Shown: in pieces, positions 1 to 8,162 of the stretch
How positions within the stretch are numbered: position 1 is the first letter of the stretch
Layout: every line of letters begins with the position of its first letter
Source: CAYJAQ01 sp964368275
Lineage (GTDB): Bacteria; Bacillota_I; Bacilli_A; ML615J-28; CAG-313
Direction of reading: 5' to 3'
NCBI GenBank assembly: GCA_964368275.1
Contig: CAYJAQ010000020.1
Span: 1-24,207 of the forward strand
Length of the DNA stretch: 24,207 nt
Notes under the pieces: model-generated
The model's database searches: none
Told to the model about the DNA's origin: nothing
Seen by the model: the letters and a program-made list of their open reading frames with translations, nothing else
Made by a program: the position numbers and the translations under genes

Positions 1-193
1 ATCTAAGACGGCTCTTCAAATTACTTATAGAAGATTGGATAATAGTCAAACAATTATGGGAGTATTTAATCTGCAAGCTAAACCTCAAAAAGTAATTCTA
101 CCATTTTCTGGTATTAATCTATTAACCAATCAATTCATAGACGAAAAGACAGAAGTAACAGAACCAATCATTATTATAAAAAAACAATTATAA
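1..193 (+). CDS. C-terminal end of a GH13-like alpha-glucan enzyme (5' truncated by window edge)
   Basis: An open frame runs from base 2 to the TAA at 191-193 with no start in the window, so only about 63 C-terminal residues are present. They read as a small beta-rich domain: a 'YRR' strand, then 'MGVFNL', 'VILPF' and a hydrophobic end 'PIIIIKK'. This is the pattern of the C-terminal beta-sandwich (domain C) of GH13 amylases and glucosidases, where 'YRR..' followed by a 'V.N' strand is common. No catalytic residues are in view, so the enzyme type cannot be named. The surrounding alpha-glucan genes support the assignment. Another glycoside hydrolase family with a similar C-terminal sandwich remains possible. 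Confidence 0.6.
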   Translation, partial: SKTALQITYRRLDNSQTIMGVFNLQAKPQKVILPFSGINLLTNQFIDEKTEVTEPIIIIKKQL

Positions 194-207
194 GCTTAAG
201 AAGGAGT

Positions 208-245
208 AACTAAAAAGTAGGAAAACTCTTTTCTACTTTTTAGTT
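208..245 (+). terminator. Long hairpin, probable intrinsic terminator after the partial GH13 gene
   Basis: Bases 208-220 and 233-245 are perfect inverted complements (13 bp), and the inner bases 221-224/229-232 extend the pairing to a CTC-containing apex. The core GTAG stem is flanked by an A run upstream and a T run (237-241) downstream, as in other terminators of this window. An AAGGAG ribosome-site-like motif lies just before it (201-206) and the next start codon only 9 bases after it, so it may also affect translation of the ABC gene. Confidence 0.6.
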
Positions 246-254
246 GACATAAAT

Positions 255-1256
255 ATGATAGTAGTCGAACATTTATCAAAAGACTTTAAAAAACCGGTCC
301 GCAAGCCTGGTTTAAAAGGAATGATAGCAACTTTGTTTAGTCGGAAATACGAAATAACCCACGCTGTTAACGATGTAAACTTTACCATTAATGATGGGGA
401 AATAGTTGGATATATTGGTTCCAATGGAGCTGGTAAATCAACAACAATCAAGATGATGTGTGGAATCTTAACACCAACTGCGGGAAAAGTTGTAGCTGAT
501 GGCGTCGAACCATACAAAGCCAAACAGCGCAATGATTATCTAAAAACAATTGGGGTTGTTTTTGGCCAACGAAGTCAATTATGGTGGGATTTACCGGTAA
601 TTGAATCATTCCGTATTATTAAAGAAATATATGAAGTAACCGAAGAAGAGTATCAAGAGCGTTTTAATTATTTAACTAATATTCTAGAAGTCGAAAAATT
701 CATGCATTCCCCGGTTAGAACTCTCTCTCTTGGGCAACGAATGCGAGCTGATTTAATGGCTGCTCTTCTTCACAATCCTAAAATATTATTTTTAGATGAA
801 CCAACAATTGGCTTAGATGTATTAGTAAAACAAAACATTTTAGCTGCTTTAAAAGATATTCATCAAAGATATAATACAACTATTATTTTAACAACTCATG
901 ATATGAGTGATATTGAAACCCTTTGTAGTCGAATTATTATCATTGATGAAGGACACATGCTCTATGATGGGCCTATTACTAATATTAAAAATCGCTTTGG
1001 TGATATTCGTAAAATTAAAATTGAAGCAAAAGAGCATTTAAATCAAGAATTATTAATCGCTGAATTTGGCGATGATATTCAAGTAGAAGTTATGAGTAAA
1101 CGGCTGACAATAACATTTGATGCTGCGAAAGTCCATATTGACAACATTTTGAGTTTCTTAATCAACAATTACCATGTGAGTGATTTATCTATTATGGAAA
1201 ACTCAATTGAAGAAGTGGTAAAGAAGATTTATGCTGAAAAGGAAATGGTTGTATGA
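255..1256 (+). CDS. ABC-2 type exporter, ATP-binding subunit (COG4586-like)
   Basis: Cytoplasmic ATPase of an ABC-2 exporter, 333 aa. Visible motifs are Walker A GSNGAGKST at residues 55-63, signature LSLGQ at 157-161, Walker B ILFLDE at 177-182 and the switch histidine H215 in TTHD. The stretch 'VFGQRSQLWWDLP' between Walker A and the signature is typical of the COG4586 ATPases that pair with the two DUF990-type permeases found next door. It is followed by a roughly 100-residue C-terminal extension. ATG 255 is the only plausible start in frame, because a stop lies at 207-209. It has no ribosome site at normal distance; the nearest is AAGGAG at 201-206, beyond a hairpin. It ends in TGA overlapping the next start (ATGA), so it is translationally coupled. 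The exported substrate is unknown. Confidence 0.9.
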   Translation: MIVVEHLSKDFKKPVRKPGLKGMIATLFSRKYEITHAVNDVNFTINDGEIVGYIGSNGAGKSTTIKMMCGILTPTAGKVVADGVEPYKAKQRNDYLKTIGVVFGQRSQLWWDLPVIESFRIIKEIYEVTEEEYQERFNYLTNILEVEKFMHSPVRTLSLGQRMRADLMAALLHNPKILFLDEPTIGLDVLVKQNILAALKDIHQRYNTTIILTTHDMSDIETLCSRIIIIDEGHMLYDGPITNIKNRFGDIRKIKIEAKEHLNQELLIAEFGDDIQVEVMSKRLTITFDAAKVHIDNILSFLINNYHVSDLSIMENSIEEVVKKIYAEKEMVV

Positions 1257-2062
1257 AGAAGTATTTAAGCTTTGCTAAAGGTGCTATTCTTGAGACCTTT
1301 GCCTACCGTTTTTCCATCATCATGTGGATATCTGGGGATTTCTTTTTAATGTTTATAACTAGTTGTCTTTGGATTGCTATTTTTAATGAAAGTGGAGAAC
1401 CCTTATATAATGGTTTTACTTTAGGGGGACTACTCACATATACGATAGTTGCTCGCGTTACTTCTCAATTAATTTACACGTCAGATACTTTTTGGCAGCT
1501 CTCTAGTGATATTGTGGAAGGACAAATTGCTAATCAATTAATTTTACCTATTTCTTATCGTAAAAGATTGTTGTCAACGACAATTGGTTCATTTATTTCC
1601 CAATTTTTCATAATAGTTATTCCTATTTTAATAGTAGGATACGTAATACTTTGTTGGGGATTTGGGGTAGCAATTCCCGGAATTTTAAACATCATCTTCT
1701 TTATTATTAGTGCTTTTCTAGGATGTATCTTAATAGACTCTTTTTACTTCATATTTGGCCAAACAGCTTTCTTTACAGGAGCACTCTTTGGCCTTGGTGA
1801 GATTAAAGATGTCATTATAGGGTTCTTAGCAGGAGCATACTTGCCAATTGCTTTCTTTCCTGTTTGGGCAAAGAATATTCTTCAGTTTCTACCATTTGGT
1901 TCAATGATAAGTACTCCAGTGAGTATTTTAATTGGCACTTTTAATATTAAAGAGGTCTTGATAATGTTAGGCATACAGATTTTTTGGACTGTCGTACTTT
2001 CAATTATTGGAAAACTACTGTACATGCGTAGTGTGAAACATGTAGTTTCTTATGGAGGTTAA
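1253..2062 (+). CDS. ABC-2 type exporter permease (COG4587-like)
   Basis: Integral membrane protein of 269 aa with about six hydrophobic segments and almost no soluble domain. It begins with a short basic amphipathic stretch (MKKYLSFAKGAILETFAYR) followed by membrane spans, the usual layout of the permeases that accompany COG4586 ATPases. It overlaps the ATPase gene by 4 bases and is followed 2 bases later by the second permease. The three therefore form one translational unit encoding a heteromeric exporter. An AAAGGA motif at 1235-1240 serves as its ribosome site. Family assignment rests on overall pattern and synteny rather than on catalytic motifs. Substrate unknown; lipids, glycolipids or peptides are all possible. 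Confidence 0.82.
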   Translation: MKKYLSFAKGAILETFAYRFSIIMWISGDFFLMFITSCLWIAIFNESGEPLYNGFTLGGLLTYTIVARVTSQLIYTSDTFWQLSSDIVEGQIANQLILPISYRKRLLSTTIGSFISQFFIIVIPILIVGYVILCWGFGVAIPGILNIIFFIISAFLGCILIDSFYFIFGQTAFFTGALFGLGEIKDVIIGFLAGAYLPIAFFPVWAKNILQFLPFGSMISTPVSILIGTFNIKEVLIMLGIQIFWTVVLSIIGKLLYMRSVKHVVSYGG

Positions 2063-2064
2063 GT

Positions 2065-2856
2065 ATGGCTCGTTATTGGAAATTATACCGCTCTTATCTA
2101 GCTATGGCTTTTAAGTCAAGATTAAGCTACCGGGTAGATGCAGTTGTTGGAATTTTCGCTTTTTTCTTGAATAATGCGGTTAGCTTATTAGTCCTTGTTA
2201 TGACTATTCAAAACATTGATACTTTGGCTGGCTGGACCTTCATGAATATGGCTTTCCTATATGGTTGCTTATTAATACCAAAAGGAATTGATCATGTCTT
2301 CACTGATGCTATTTGGCAAATTGGTTTGAATTATGTAAAACTAGGTAAATTAGATCGTTTTCTAATCAGACCAGTTAATCCACTTTTTCAATTGATCGCG
2401 GAAATGTTTCAACATGAGGGATTAGGTGAAGTAATATTAGGAGTGGCATTAATAATTATTTCAGCTCCATATCAGAATATTACGTGGACCTTTGGTGCTC
2501 TAATGGGTCTTATTGTATGTGAATTCTTTGCTATTTTCCTCTTTACTGCGATTAAACTAATCACAGCGACAGTTGCATTTTGGACAAAAGTAAGTATTCA
2601 GTTTATGACTAATATATATAATCTTTCTTCATATGTTCGCTATCCAGTCGAGGCCTTAGGAAAAGTAGTAAAAATATTGTTATTCTATATTGTGCCTTTT
2701 GGCTTAATCATTTATTGGCCAGTATCTTGCTTATATAGTGGTACTTCATTGCTTTTGCCAGCAATTATTTGTCCACTAGTTTGCATAAGCTTATTAATAA
2801 TATCATACCTGTTCTGGCAGTATGGCTTAAAGCACTATGAAAGTGCAGGTAGTTAG
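2065..2856 (+). CDS. ABC-2 type exporter permease (COG3694/DUF990-like)
   Basis: Membrane protein of 263 aa with about six spans, the second permease of the exporter. The cytoplasmic-side N-terminus 'YWKLYRSYLAMAFKSRLSYR' and the central 'LGKLDRFLIRPVNPLFQ' segment are characteristic of COG3694 permeases. A good ribosome site GGAGG (2054-2058) sits inside the end of the preceding gene, 6 bases before the ATG. Its TAG stop (2854-2856) overlaps the AGGAGA ribosome site (2855-2860) of the neopullulanase gene. The exporter is thus tightly linked to a glucan-degrading enzyme. No sign of damage. Confidence 0.82.
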   Translation: MARYWKLYRSYLAMAFKSRLSYRVDAVVGIFAFFLNNAVSLLVLVMTIQNIDTLAGWTFMNMAFLYGCLLIPKGIDHVFTDAIWQIGLNYVKLGKLDRFLIRPVNPLFQLIAEMFQHEGLGEVILGVALIIISAPYQNITWTFGALMGLIVCEFFAIFLFTAIKLITATVAFWTKVSIQFMTNIYNLSSYVRYPVEALGKVVKILLFYIVPFGLIIYWPVSCLYSGTSLLLPAIICPLVCISLLIISYLFWQYGLKHYESAGS

Positions 2857-2863
2857 GAGAATC

Positions 2864-4738
2864 ATGAACACTTTAGCTGTTAAACACATCCCTAAAAGTA
2901 ATATGGCCTATGCCTTAGATCAAAATAGCCTCTACATTCTTTTACAAACAGCATCAAATGATGTTGAAAAAGTCGAGGTATTAATTGGTGACCCATTTAT
3001 TTATAATAAAACGAAAGTCAATGATATAGAAGGCTGGCTTTGGGAAGGTCGTATTAATGCCCCTCATATTATGCAAAAATGTTACTCAAGCAGTAATCAC
3101 GATTATTTTGAAATTATTTATCAGACTTCATCTTGGCGCACTAAATATGCTTTCTTAATATACACTAAAGAAGAAGTATATTTCTATGGTTGTTGGGGAA
3201 TAAAATCTCTTGGTAAGATTAAGGACTTTAAACTTGACCGAACTCCAGCGGTAGGCTCAAACTGGGATAGTAATGAACAAGTATTTAATTTATTCAACTA
3301 TTTCAATTTTCCATGTATCTGTCACGCTGATATTTATCAAGCGCCTGCATGGAGTAAGACGGTAACTTGGTATCAGATATTTATGGATCGTTTCTATCCT
3401 AGTAATACACCTAATAAGTTAGCGTTACCTTTTGGATCGGTTACCAAAGGCATTCATAATCATCAATATTTTGGTGGTTGTATACAAGGAGTAATTGAAA
3501 AGATCCCTTACTTAAAGTCACTTGGTATTACTGGTATTTATTTTACCCCAATCTTTGATGCCACTAGTGCTCATAAATATGATACGCGAGATTATTTATT
3601 AATAGATCCACAGTTTGGTACTAATGAGGATTTTCGTCGTTTAGTTGAAGAATGCCATAAAAATGATATTAAAATAATACTAGATGCTGTATTTAATCAT
3701 TGTGGTTGGAGTAATGCCTTATTCCAAGATGTTGTCAAAAATAAAAAAGCATCACCTTACTATGATTGCTTCTTTATTGATGATGACGATTTTATAGATT
3801 TTCCCCTTGATGACAAAGGTATGCCGAATGTTCGTTCATATAACCGCGTACTAAAGTTTAAAACTTTTGCGTGCACACCATTTATGCCTAAGCTAAATAC
3901 GGAACATCCGCTAATGGAAGAATACCTACTAAACATTACTCGTTATTGGATGGAATATGGTATTGATGGTTGGCGATTAGATGTATCAAATGAAGTTAGT
4001 CATGATTTTTGGCGCAAGTTTAGAAAACTAGTAAAGACAATGAATCCCGACGCTTACATAGTTGGTGAAAATTGGGATGATGCCAATCCATGGCTTTCTG
4101 GTGATCAATTTGACGCTGTAATGAACTATGGTTTATCTTACCCAATTTGGCAATTCTTTGGTAAGGCTAAAAATGATTACCACATTAATGCTGAAGAATT
4201 CAAAGATGCCATTATTGATTTACTAGTACGCTATCCTAAGAATACGGCTAGTAGTATGTTTAATTTAATTGATTCCCATGATACGATGCGTATTTTAAAT
4301 CGCTGTGGGATGAATAAGAACTTAGTAAAATTGGCATATGTCTTCATGTTTAGTTTTCCAGGTGCCCCTACTATCTACTATGGTGATGAAGTAGGAATGG
4401 AAGGTGAACATGACCCCGATAATCGTCGCTGTATGCTTTGGAATAAAACTGAGCAAGATTTAGATATGTTTGCTTTTATACAGCAGTTAATTAAACTTCG
4501 CAATGACTACCCTGCCTTTATTATGAATGATTTTACTTGGCATGAAGCATCAGATAATGTTTTAGTGTATGAAAAAGGTGATTTATTATTTATTATTAAC
4601 AAGAATGATACTTCTCGTAAGATTGAATTACCGTTAACATTTACTTCATGTTATGATATTTGGCATGAGGTAAAAGTGAATGCTTCGAATATCGAAGTAT
4701 CAGCAAATAGTTTTAAGATATATCAAAAGGAAAAGTAG
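2864..4738 (+). CDS. Cytoplasmic neopullulanase/cyclomaltodextrinase-type GH13 enzyme (GH13_20-like)
   Basis: A 624-aa alpha-glucan hydrolase, predicted to cleave cyclodextrins, pullulan or short maltodextrins inside the cell because it has no signal peptide. An N-terminal beta domain (about residues 1-125) resembles CBM34. The GH13 barrel follows, with DAVFNH at 274-279, nucleophile D373 in GWRLDV, acid/base E402 in VGENWD, and H472-D473 in DSHD. MPKLN at 341-345 in conserved region V is the hallmark of the neopullulanase subfamily. A short C-terminal sandwich ends the protein. I chose ATG 2864 rather than 2837 because it lies 4 bases after the AGGAGA site and begins a normal N-domain. The stop codon lies within a terminator stem. 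All catalytic residues are present; linkage preference cannot be read from sequence. Confidence 0.9.
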   Translation: MNTLAVKHIPKSNMAYALDQNSLYILLQTASNDVEKVEVLIGDPFIYNKTKVNDIEGWLWEGRINAPHIMQKCYSSSNHDYFEIIYQTSSWRTKYAFLIYTKEEVYFYGCWGIKSLGKIKDFKLDRTPAVGSNWDSNEQVFNLFNYFNFPCICHADIYQAPAWSKTVTWYQIFMDRFYPSNTPNKLALPFGSVTKGIHNHQYFGGCIQGVIEKIPYLKSLGITGIYFTPIFDATSAHKYDTRDYLLIDPQFGTNEDFRRLVEECHKNDIKIILDAVFNHCGWSNALFQDVVKNKKASPYYDCFFIDDDDFIDFPLDDKGMPNVRSYNRVLKFKTFACTPFMPKLNTEHPLMEEYLLNITRYWMEYGIDGWRLDVSNEVSHDFWRKFRKLVKTMNPDAYIVGENWDDANPWLSGDQFDAVMNYGLSYPIWQFFGKAKNDYHINAEEFKDAIIDLLVRYPKNTASSMFNLIDSHDTMRILNRCGMNKNLVKLAYVFMFSFPGAPTIYYGDEVGMEGEHDPDNRRCMLWNKTEQDLDMFAFIQQLIKLRNDYPAFIMNDFTWHEASDNVLVYEKGDLLFIINKNDTSRKIELPLTFTSCYDIWHEVKVNASNIEVSANSFKIYQKEK

Positions 4739-4759
4739 AAACTAGGCGTTTCTACTTTT
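4731..4759. terminator. Bidirectional terminator between convergent genes
   Basis: Bases 4731-4742 and 4748-4759 form a perfect 12-bp stem (AAAAGTAGAAAC / GTTTCTACTTTT) with the loop TAGGC. Both arms carry A or T runs, so it can terminate either strand. It contains the TAG of the neopullulanase gene (4736-4738) and overlaps the stop and last codons of the pullulanase gene, so there is essentially no intergenic space. Confidence 0.85.
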
Positions 4760-7552
4760 CTTTCGTTTTATGATTGTTAGGGTGATACCAATTGCTAACA
4801 CGAGTGCACCACCACCAATACCCAAGATTATTACTAGGCTATTGCTACTTGGTGCATCAGTTGGTGCGGTGAAAAGCACACCATTGGTTAAAATTACTGA
4901 TTCATGGGCTAGTAAGACAATTTCACCATTGCTTTCATACGATAAATCACCAGTTAGAATATTACTGCTAACCATTTTCCAACCATTGCTTGTTGGTAAA
5001 GTCAATGGAACAGCTGTTTCACTATTGTTATTAATAACTAATACACTGATAGCATCACCTTTGTCATTTTTACCATTTATTTGGTAGGCAAAGATATTCT
5101 TTTGGTCATTATATAAGAAAGTAAGATTATTGGCTATTTTTTCAACATCAGTCATTCTAAATAAATCAACATCTTTGCGAAGTTTAATTAAGTTTTTCAA
5201 ATAGTTATTAGTATCAAGATATTTTACTTTTTCACTCCAACGTAGTTGATTAACGCTATCAGGTGATTCATAGCTATTGCTATCAAAACCAGTACCGGTT
5301 GATGATGGTTTGCTACGTAGAAATTCGTCACCAGCATGAATGAAGAGAATACCTTGGGAAGTAGCTAAAATACTATAAGCTTGTTCCACAATATCGGTAA
5401 TAGATGCTTTACTAGCGAAAGATAGTGATTGCATTAATTTATCATATAAAGTATTATTATCGTGGCAAGTAGCATAGTTAATAGTTTTCAGAGGTGAAGT
5501 GTTCCAAGCTTTTTGATAAGATAAGTAAGAAGTATCAATATCACTAGTTGCTATTCCGCCAGCAACGCCATATTTCAAACGATTTTTAATGGTATCATCC
5601 ATTTTACCTTGAATAAAACCTTTATCTTTTGCGTTAAATACGGAACCTTTTAAACTGTCACGAATATCATCATTAAAAGCACCAACACCTGGCATATCAA
5701 CTAGATTAACTTTATCAGCTCGTTTAGTTTCAGCAAGTGGTGAATCGCCGCCATTCCAAGGTTCGCCATAAACGAGAATACTTTCATCAATTGCCTGTAA
5801 GGCTTCTTTTACCGCGTTCATCGTTTCGGTATCATGTAAGGCCATTAAGTCAAAGCGAAAACCAGAGATGTTATATTCTGTTGCCCAAAACTTAACGGAT
5901 TCTACAATAAATTTACGCATCATGTAACGTTCAGATGCTGTTTCATTACCACAGCCGGAACCATTGCTAAAAGTGCCATCAGCATTAGTACGATAGTAGT
6001 AGCCAGGTACAATTAGGTTGAAATTAGAATCAGCTGATAGACCAGTATGATTGTAAACAACATCCATATTAATCCGAATATTGGCATTTGTATAATCAGT
6101 TACAACTTGTTTAAATTCTTGAACACGAACAGTACCATCATAAGGATTGGCTGAATAGCCACCTTCTAAGGTGTTATAGTTAATAGGCATGTAGCCCCAG
6201 TTAAAAGCACCATTCTTTTGAGTTTGATAGTTTTTCTCATTCACGCGTCTTTCATCAACTGAACCATAGTCAAAGAATGGTAAAATTTGAACATGAGTTA
6301 CGCCAAGTTCTTTGATATGATCAAAACCAGTAGTAACATTTTCATAAGTTGTACCACTTTCAGATAAGCCTAAATACTTAGCACGGTTAGCTTCTGTCCC
6401 ATTCCAAGTAGAATGGCTAGTTAAGTCTCTTATATGGAGCTCATAAATAATGGCATCGGTTGGATTAACTATATTATCTGCTCGCTTATTATATTCAAAG
6501 CCAGTCGGATTAATCTTATTAAAGTCAATAATCATCCCCCGTAGCCCATTTATACCAACACTTTTAGCATAAGGGTCAACGACTTCATTAGTACTATTTC
6601 CATTAGTAACAGTATAAGTATAATATTTACCATGAAGATTAGTATTTGTTTCATAGTAGAAAGTGCCTTTTTCGGCTTTAGTCATTGTAATATGTTCAAC
6701 TTTATCTGTTACTTGACCTTCGATGTAACCAGCTGGTGTACCACTATCGTAAATATTTAACACAACTTGGTCAGAAATAGGTGCCCAAAGACGGAAAGTT
6801 GTTTTTGTGTCAGTTGGATTAGCACCAAGGTCATTTCCTTCATAACCATAGGTAGTTGTGAATGCTTCTGAATCATAAATGCCATCAAAAGTAACGTTAT
6901 AGATACTTGTGCTATCTTTAAATGTTGCTGATAAGACGTATTTCTTAGTTAAGTCAACATCACTATTTAGTTTAATGGTACCTTTACTATTAGTCATTGT
7001 AATATTGGCATTAATAACTATATTGTCAGCTGTTAATACTAATTTATCAGTTGTTAATTCGGTAGTAAGATTAAAAACGATTTCTTTTGTATTAGTGAAA
7101 TAAGCACTCTTTATTTTATCACCACGATCGGGTCCATTTGGATCAGTTAAACTATAACCAATTCGCTCATCGCCTTCAACTAGGTAAACATGTAGGATGC
7201 CATCACTAGTTTTTTCAGGTATATCAATAAAGCGGTCAGTACTAATATCTTTTGTCCAATTTGCGGGTTTACGGATAATTATACCCACTCTTGTGGAACC
7301 TGCTAAATCATTGGTTAAACTTATTTTAGCAATTCTGCCACCATATTCTGGATCAATTTCTGTGCCTAATGGATAACCAGCACCATTGCCATCAGCTGGA
7401 GCTTTGCGCCACATCCAAACATCCCAATCACTATAATCTCCTCCATACCGATAATAGTGAACATGGATTTCTGTTGTTTCTGTTTCAGCGTGAATCGCTA
7501 TTGGCGTAATGCACAAACAAAAAGCAAAAATAATAAATAAAAACCTTTTCAT
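4742..7552 (-). CDS. pulA: Secreted, membrane-anchored type I pullulanase
   Basis: Debranching enzyme cleaving alpha-1,6 branch links of pullulan, starch or glycogen outside the cell, 936 aa. A signal peptide (1-22, cleavage near 'IHA') is followed by a CBM41 starch-binding domain (about 27-130), a beta linker domain (about 145-235), CBM48 (about 245-335) and the GH13 barrel. The pullulanase motif is present as FNWGYMP (450-456). Catalytic motifs are DVVYNH (497-502), nucleophile D568 in GFRFD, E597 in YGEPW, and H697-D698 in CHDN. A beta-sandwich and a C-terminal transmembrane helix (about 905-927) with a KRKK tail anchor it; there is no LPXTG. The ATG follows GGAGG (complement of 7559-7563). 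It is transcribed alone from its own promoter, divergent from the RDD gene. Confidence 0.95.
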   Translation of the reverse strand: MKRFLFIIFAFCLCITPIAIHAETETTEIHVHYYRYGGDYSDWDVWMWRKAPADGNGAGYPLGTEIDPEYGGRIAKISLTNDLAGSTRVGIIIRKPANWTKDISTDRFIDIPEKTSDGILHVYLVEGDERIGYSLTDPNGPDRGDKIKSAYFTNTKEIVFNLTTELTTDKLVLTADNIVINANITMTNSKGTIKLNSDVDLTKKYVLSATFKDSTSIYNVTFDGIYDSEAFTTTYGYEGNDLGANPTDTKTTFRLWAPISDQVVLNIYDSGTPAGYIEGQVTDKVEHITMTKAEKGTFYYETNTNLHGKYYTYTVTNGNSTNEVVDPYAKSVGINGLRGMIIDFNKINPTGFEYNKRADNIVNPTDAIIYELHIRDLTSHSTWNGTEANRAKYLGLSESGTTYENVTTGFDHIKELGVTHVQILPFFDYGSVDERRVNEKNYQTQKNGAFNWGYMPINYNTLEGGYSANPYDGTVRVQEFKQVVTDYTNANIRINMDVVYNHTGLSADSNFNLIVPGYYYRTNADGTFSNGSGCGNETASERYMMRKFIVESVKFWATEYNISGFRFDLMALHDTETMNAVKEALQAIDESILVYGEPWNGGDSPLAETKRADKVNLVDMPGVGAFNDDIRDSLKGSVFNAKDKGFIQGKMDDTIKNRLKYGVAGGIATSDIDTSYLSYQKAWNTSPLKTINYATCHDNNTLYDKLMQSLSFASKASITDIVEQAYSILATSQGILFIHAGDEFLRSKPSSTGTGFDSNSYESPDSVNQLRWSEKVKYLDTNNYLKNLIKLRKDVDLFRMTDVEKIANNLTFLYNDQKNIFAYQINGKNDKGDAISVLVINNNSETAVPLTLPTSNGWKMVSSNILTGDLSYESNGEIVLLAHESVILTNGVLFTAPTDAPSSNSLVIILGIGGGALVLAIGITLTIIKRKKSRNA

Positions 7553-7574
7553 ATTAATCCTCCGTTTCGCTTGT

Positions 7575-7603
7575 ATTATAGCAGTAAAATAAATTAAAGT
7601 CTA
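7575..7603 (-). promoter_or_regulatory. Promoter of the pullulanase gene
   Basis: On the minus strand an extended -10 (TGC directly before TATAAT; -10 is the complement of 7575-7580) lies 17 bases from a -35-like TAGACT (complement of 7598-7603). The ribosome site and ATG follow within 30 bases, so the leader is very short. No operator-like palindrome was seen here. Confidence 0.7.
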
Positions 7604-7631
7604 GAAAAAAATAATAAAACATATCTTTATC

Positions 7632-7660
7632 TTGTTAATTTTTTTTAATTATGCTATAAT
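7632..7660 (+). promoter_or_regulatory. Promoter of the RDD / surface amylase / DUF1189 operon
   Basis: A -35 TTGTTA (7632-7637), a 17-base spacer and -10 TATAAT (7655-7660) preceded by TGC form a strong sigma-A-type promoter. The expected start near 7667 gives a leader of about 16 bases with AAGGAG at 7671-7676. It is divergent from the pullulanase promoter, with the two -10 boxes about 75 bases apart. Confidence 0.75.
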
Positions 7661-7682
7661 TTTTGGGTATAAGGAGTATTGT

Positions 7683-8162
7683 ATGCATAATTTTGAAAGA
7701 CGTTTACGTTCATTTGCAATTGACACATCGTTTGCAACTATCCTAGTAGTTATTGCTGCTTTTGGCTTACCGTTTGAACCACTTGTCAAAGGCTACATAG
7801 CACTAGGGGCATATATTTGTGTTATGTTTGTCCCTTATTTGTTTGGGACAGGCCAAAGTTTTGGTAAAAGAACTCAAAAGATGAGAATTGTTAATTACAA
7901 AACGCAACAGACTGAAGGTTTAATTATTATCTTATTACGCGAGTTCTTTAAGGATTTTTTACTAATTAGTACACTTGGCATATATGGAATCATTGCGGGG
8001 ATAGTCACAACAAATCGTCGTGATGGTCGAAGTATTCATGATTTAATTTTTGGAACTCAAGTTATCTGCTTAACAAAGTATATAGATGGTAAAGAAGAAT
8101 TAATCAAAGATCGAAGTGGCTCTGCAGAAAGAAATTTACGAGGTATGGGCCCCCATGACTAA
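7683..8162 (+). CDS. RDD family membrane protein
   Basis: Small membrane protein of 159 aa with the RDD-family layout: an N-terminal RRLRSFAID segment carrying the conserved Arg and Asp (D14), two hydrophobic spans, a charged GKR loop, another span, and the closing RSIHDLIFGT motif with D120. The family's biochemical role is not established for this subtype; some RDD proteins have been linked to ion transport. ATG 7683 is preferred because AAGGAG lies 6 bases upstream and the strong promoter immediately precedes it. It is the first gene of an operon, and its last 8 bases overlap the surface amylase gene. Position suggests a role in expression, export or membrane support of that enzyme, but this is inference. 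Confidence 0.85.
   Translation: MHNFERRLRSFAIDTSFATILVVIAAFGLPFEPLVKGYIALGAYICVMFVPYLFGTGQSFGKRTQKMRIVNYKTQQTEGLIIILLREFFKDFLLISTLGIYGIIAGIVTTNRRDGRSIHDLIFGTQVICLTKYIDGKEELIKDRSGSAERNLRGMGPHD

Noticed and set aside
2837..2863. Upstream ATG at 2837 for the neopullulanase gene
   Set aside because: It lies inside the permease gene without a good ribosome site, while ATG 2864 has AGGAGA directly upstream and gives a normal N-terminal domain.
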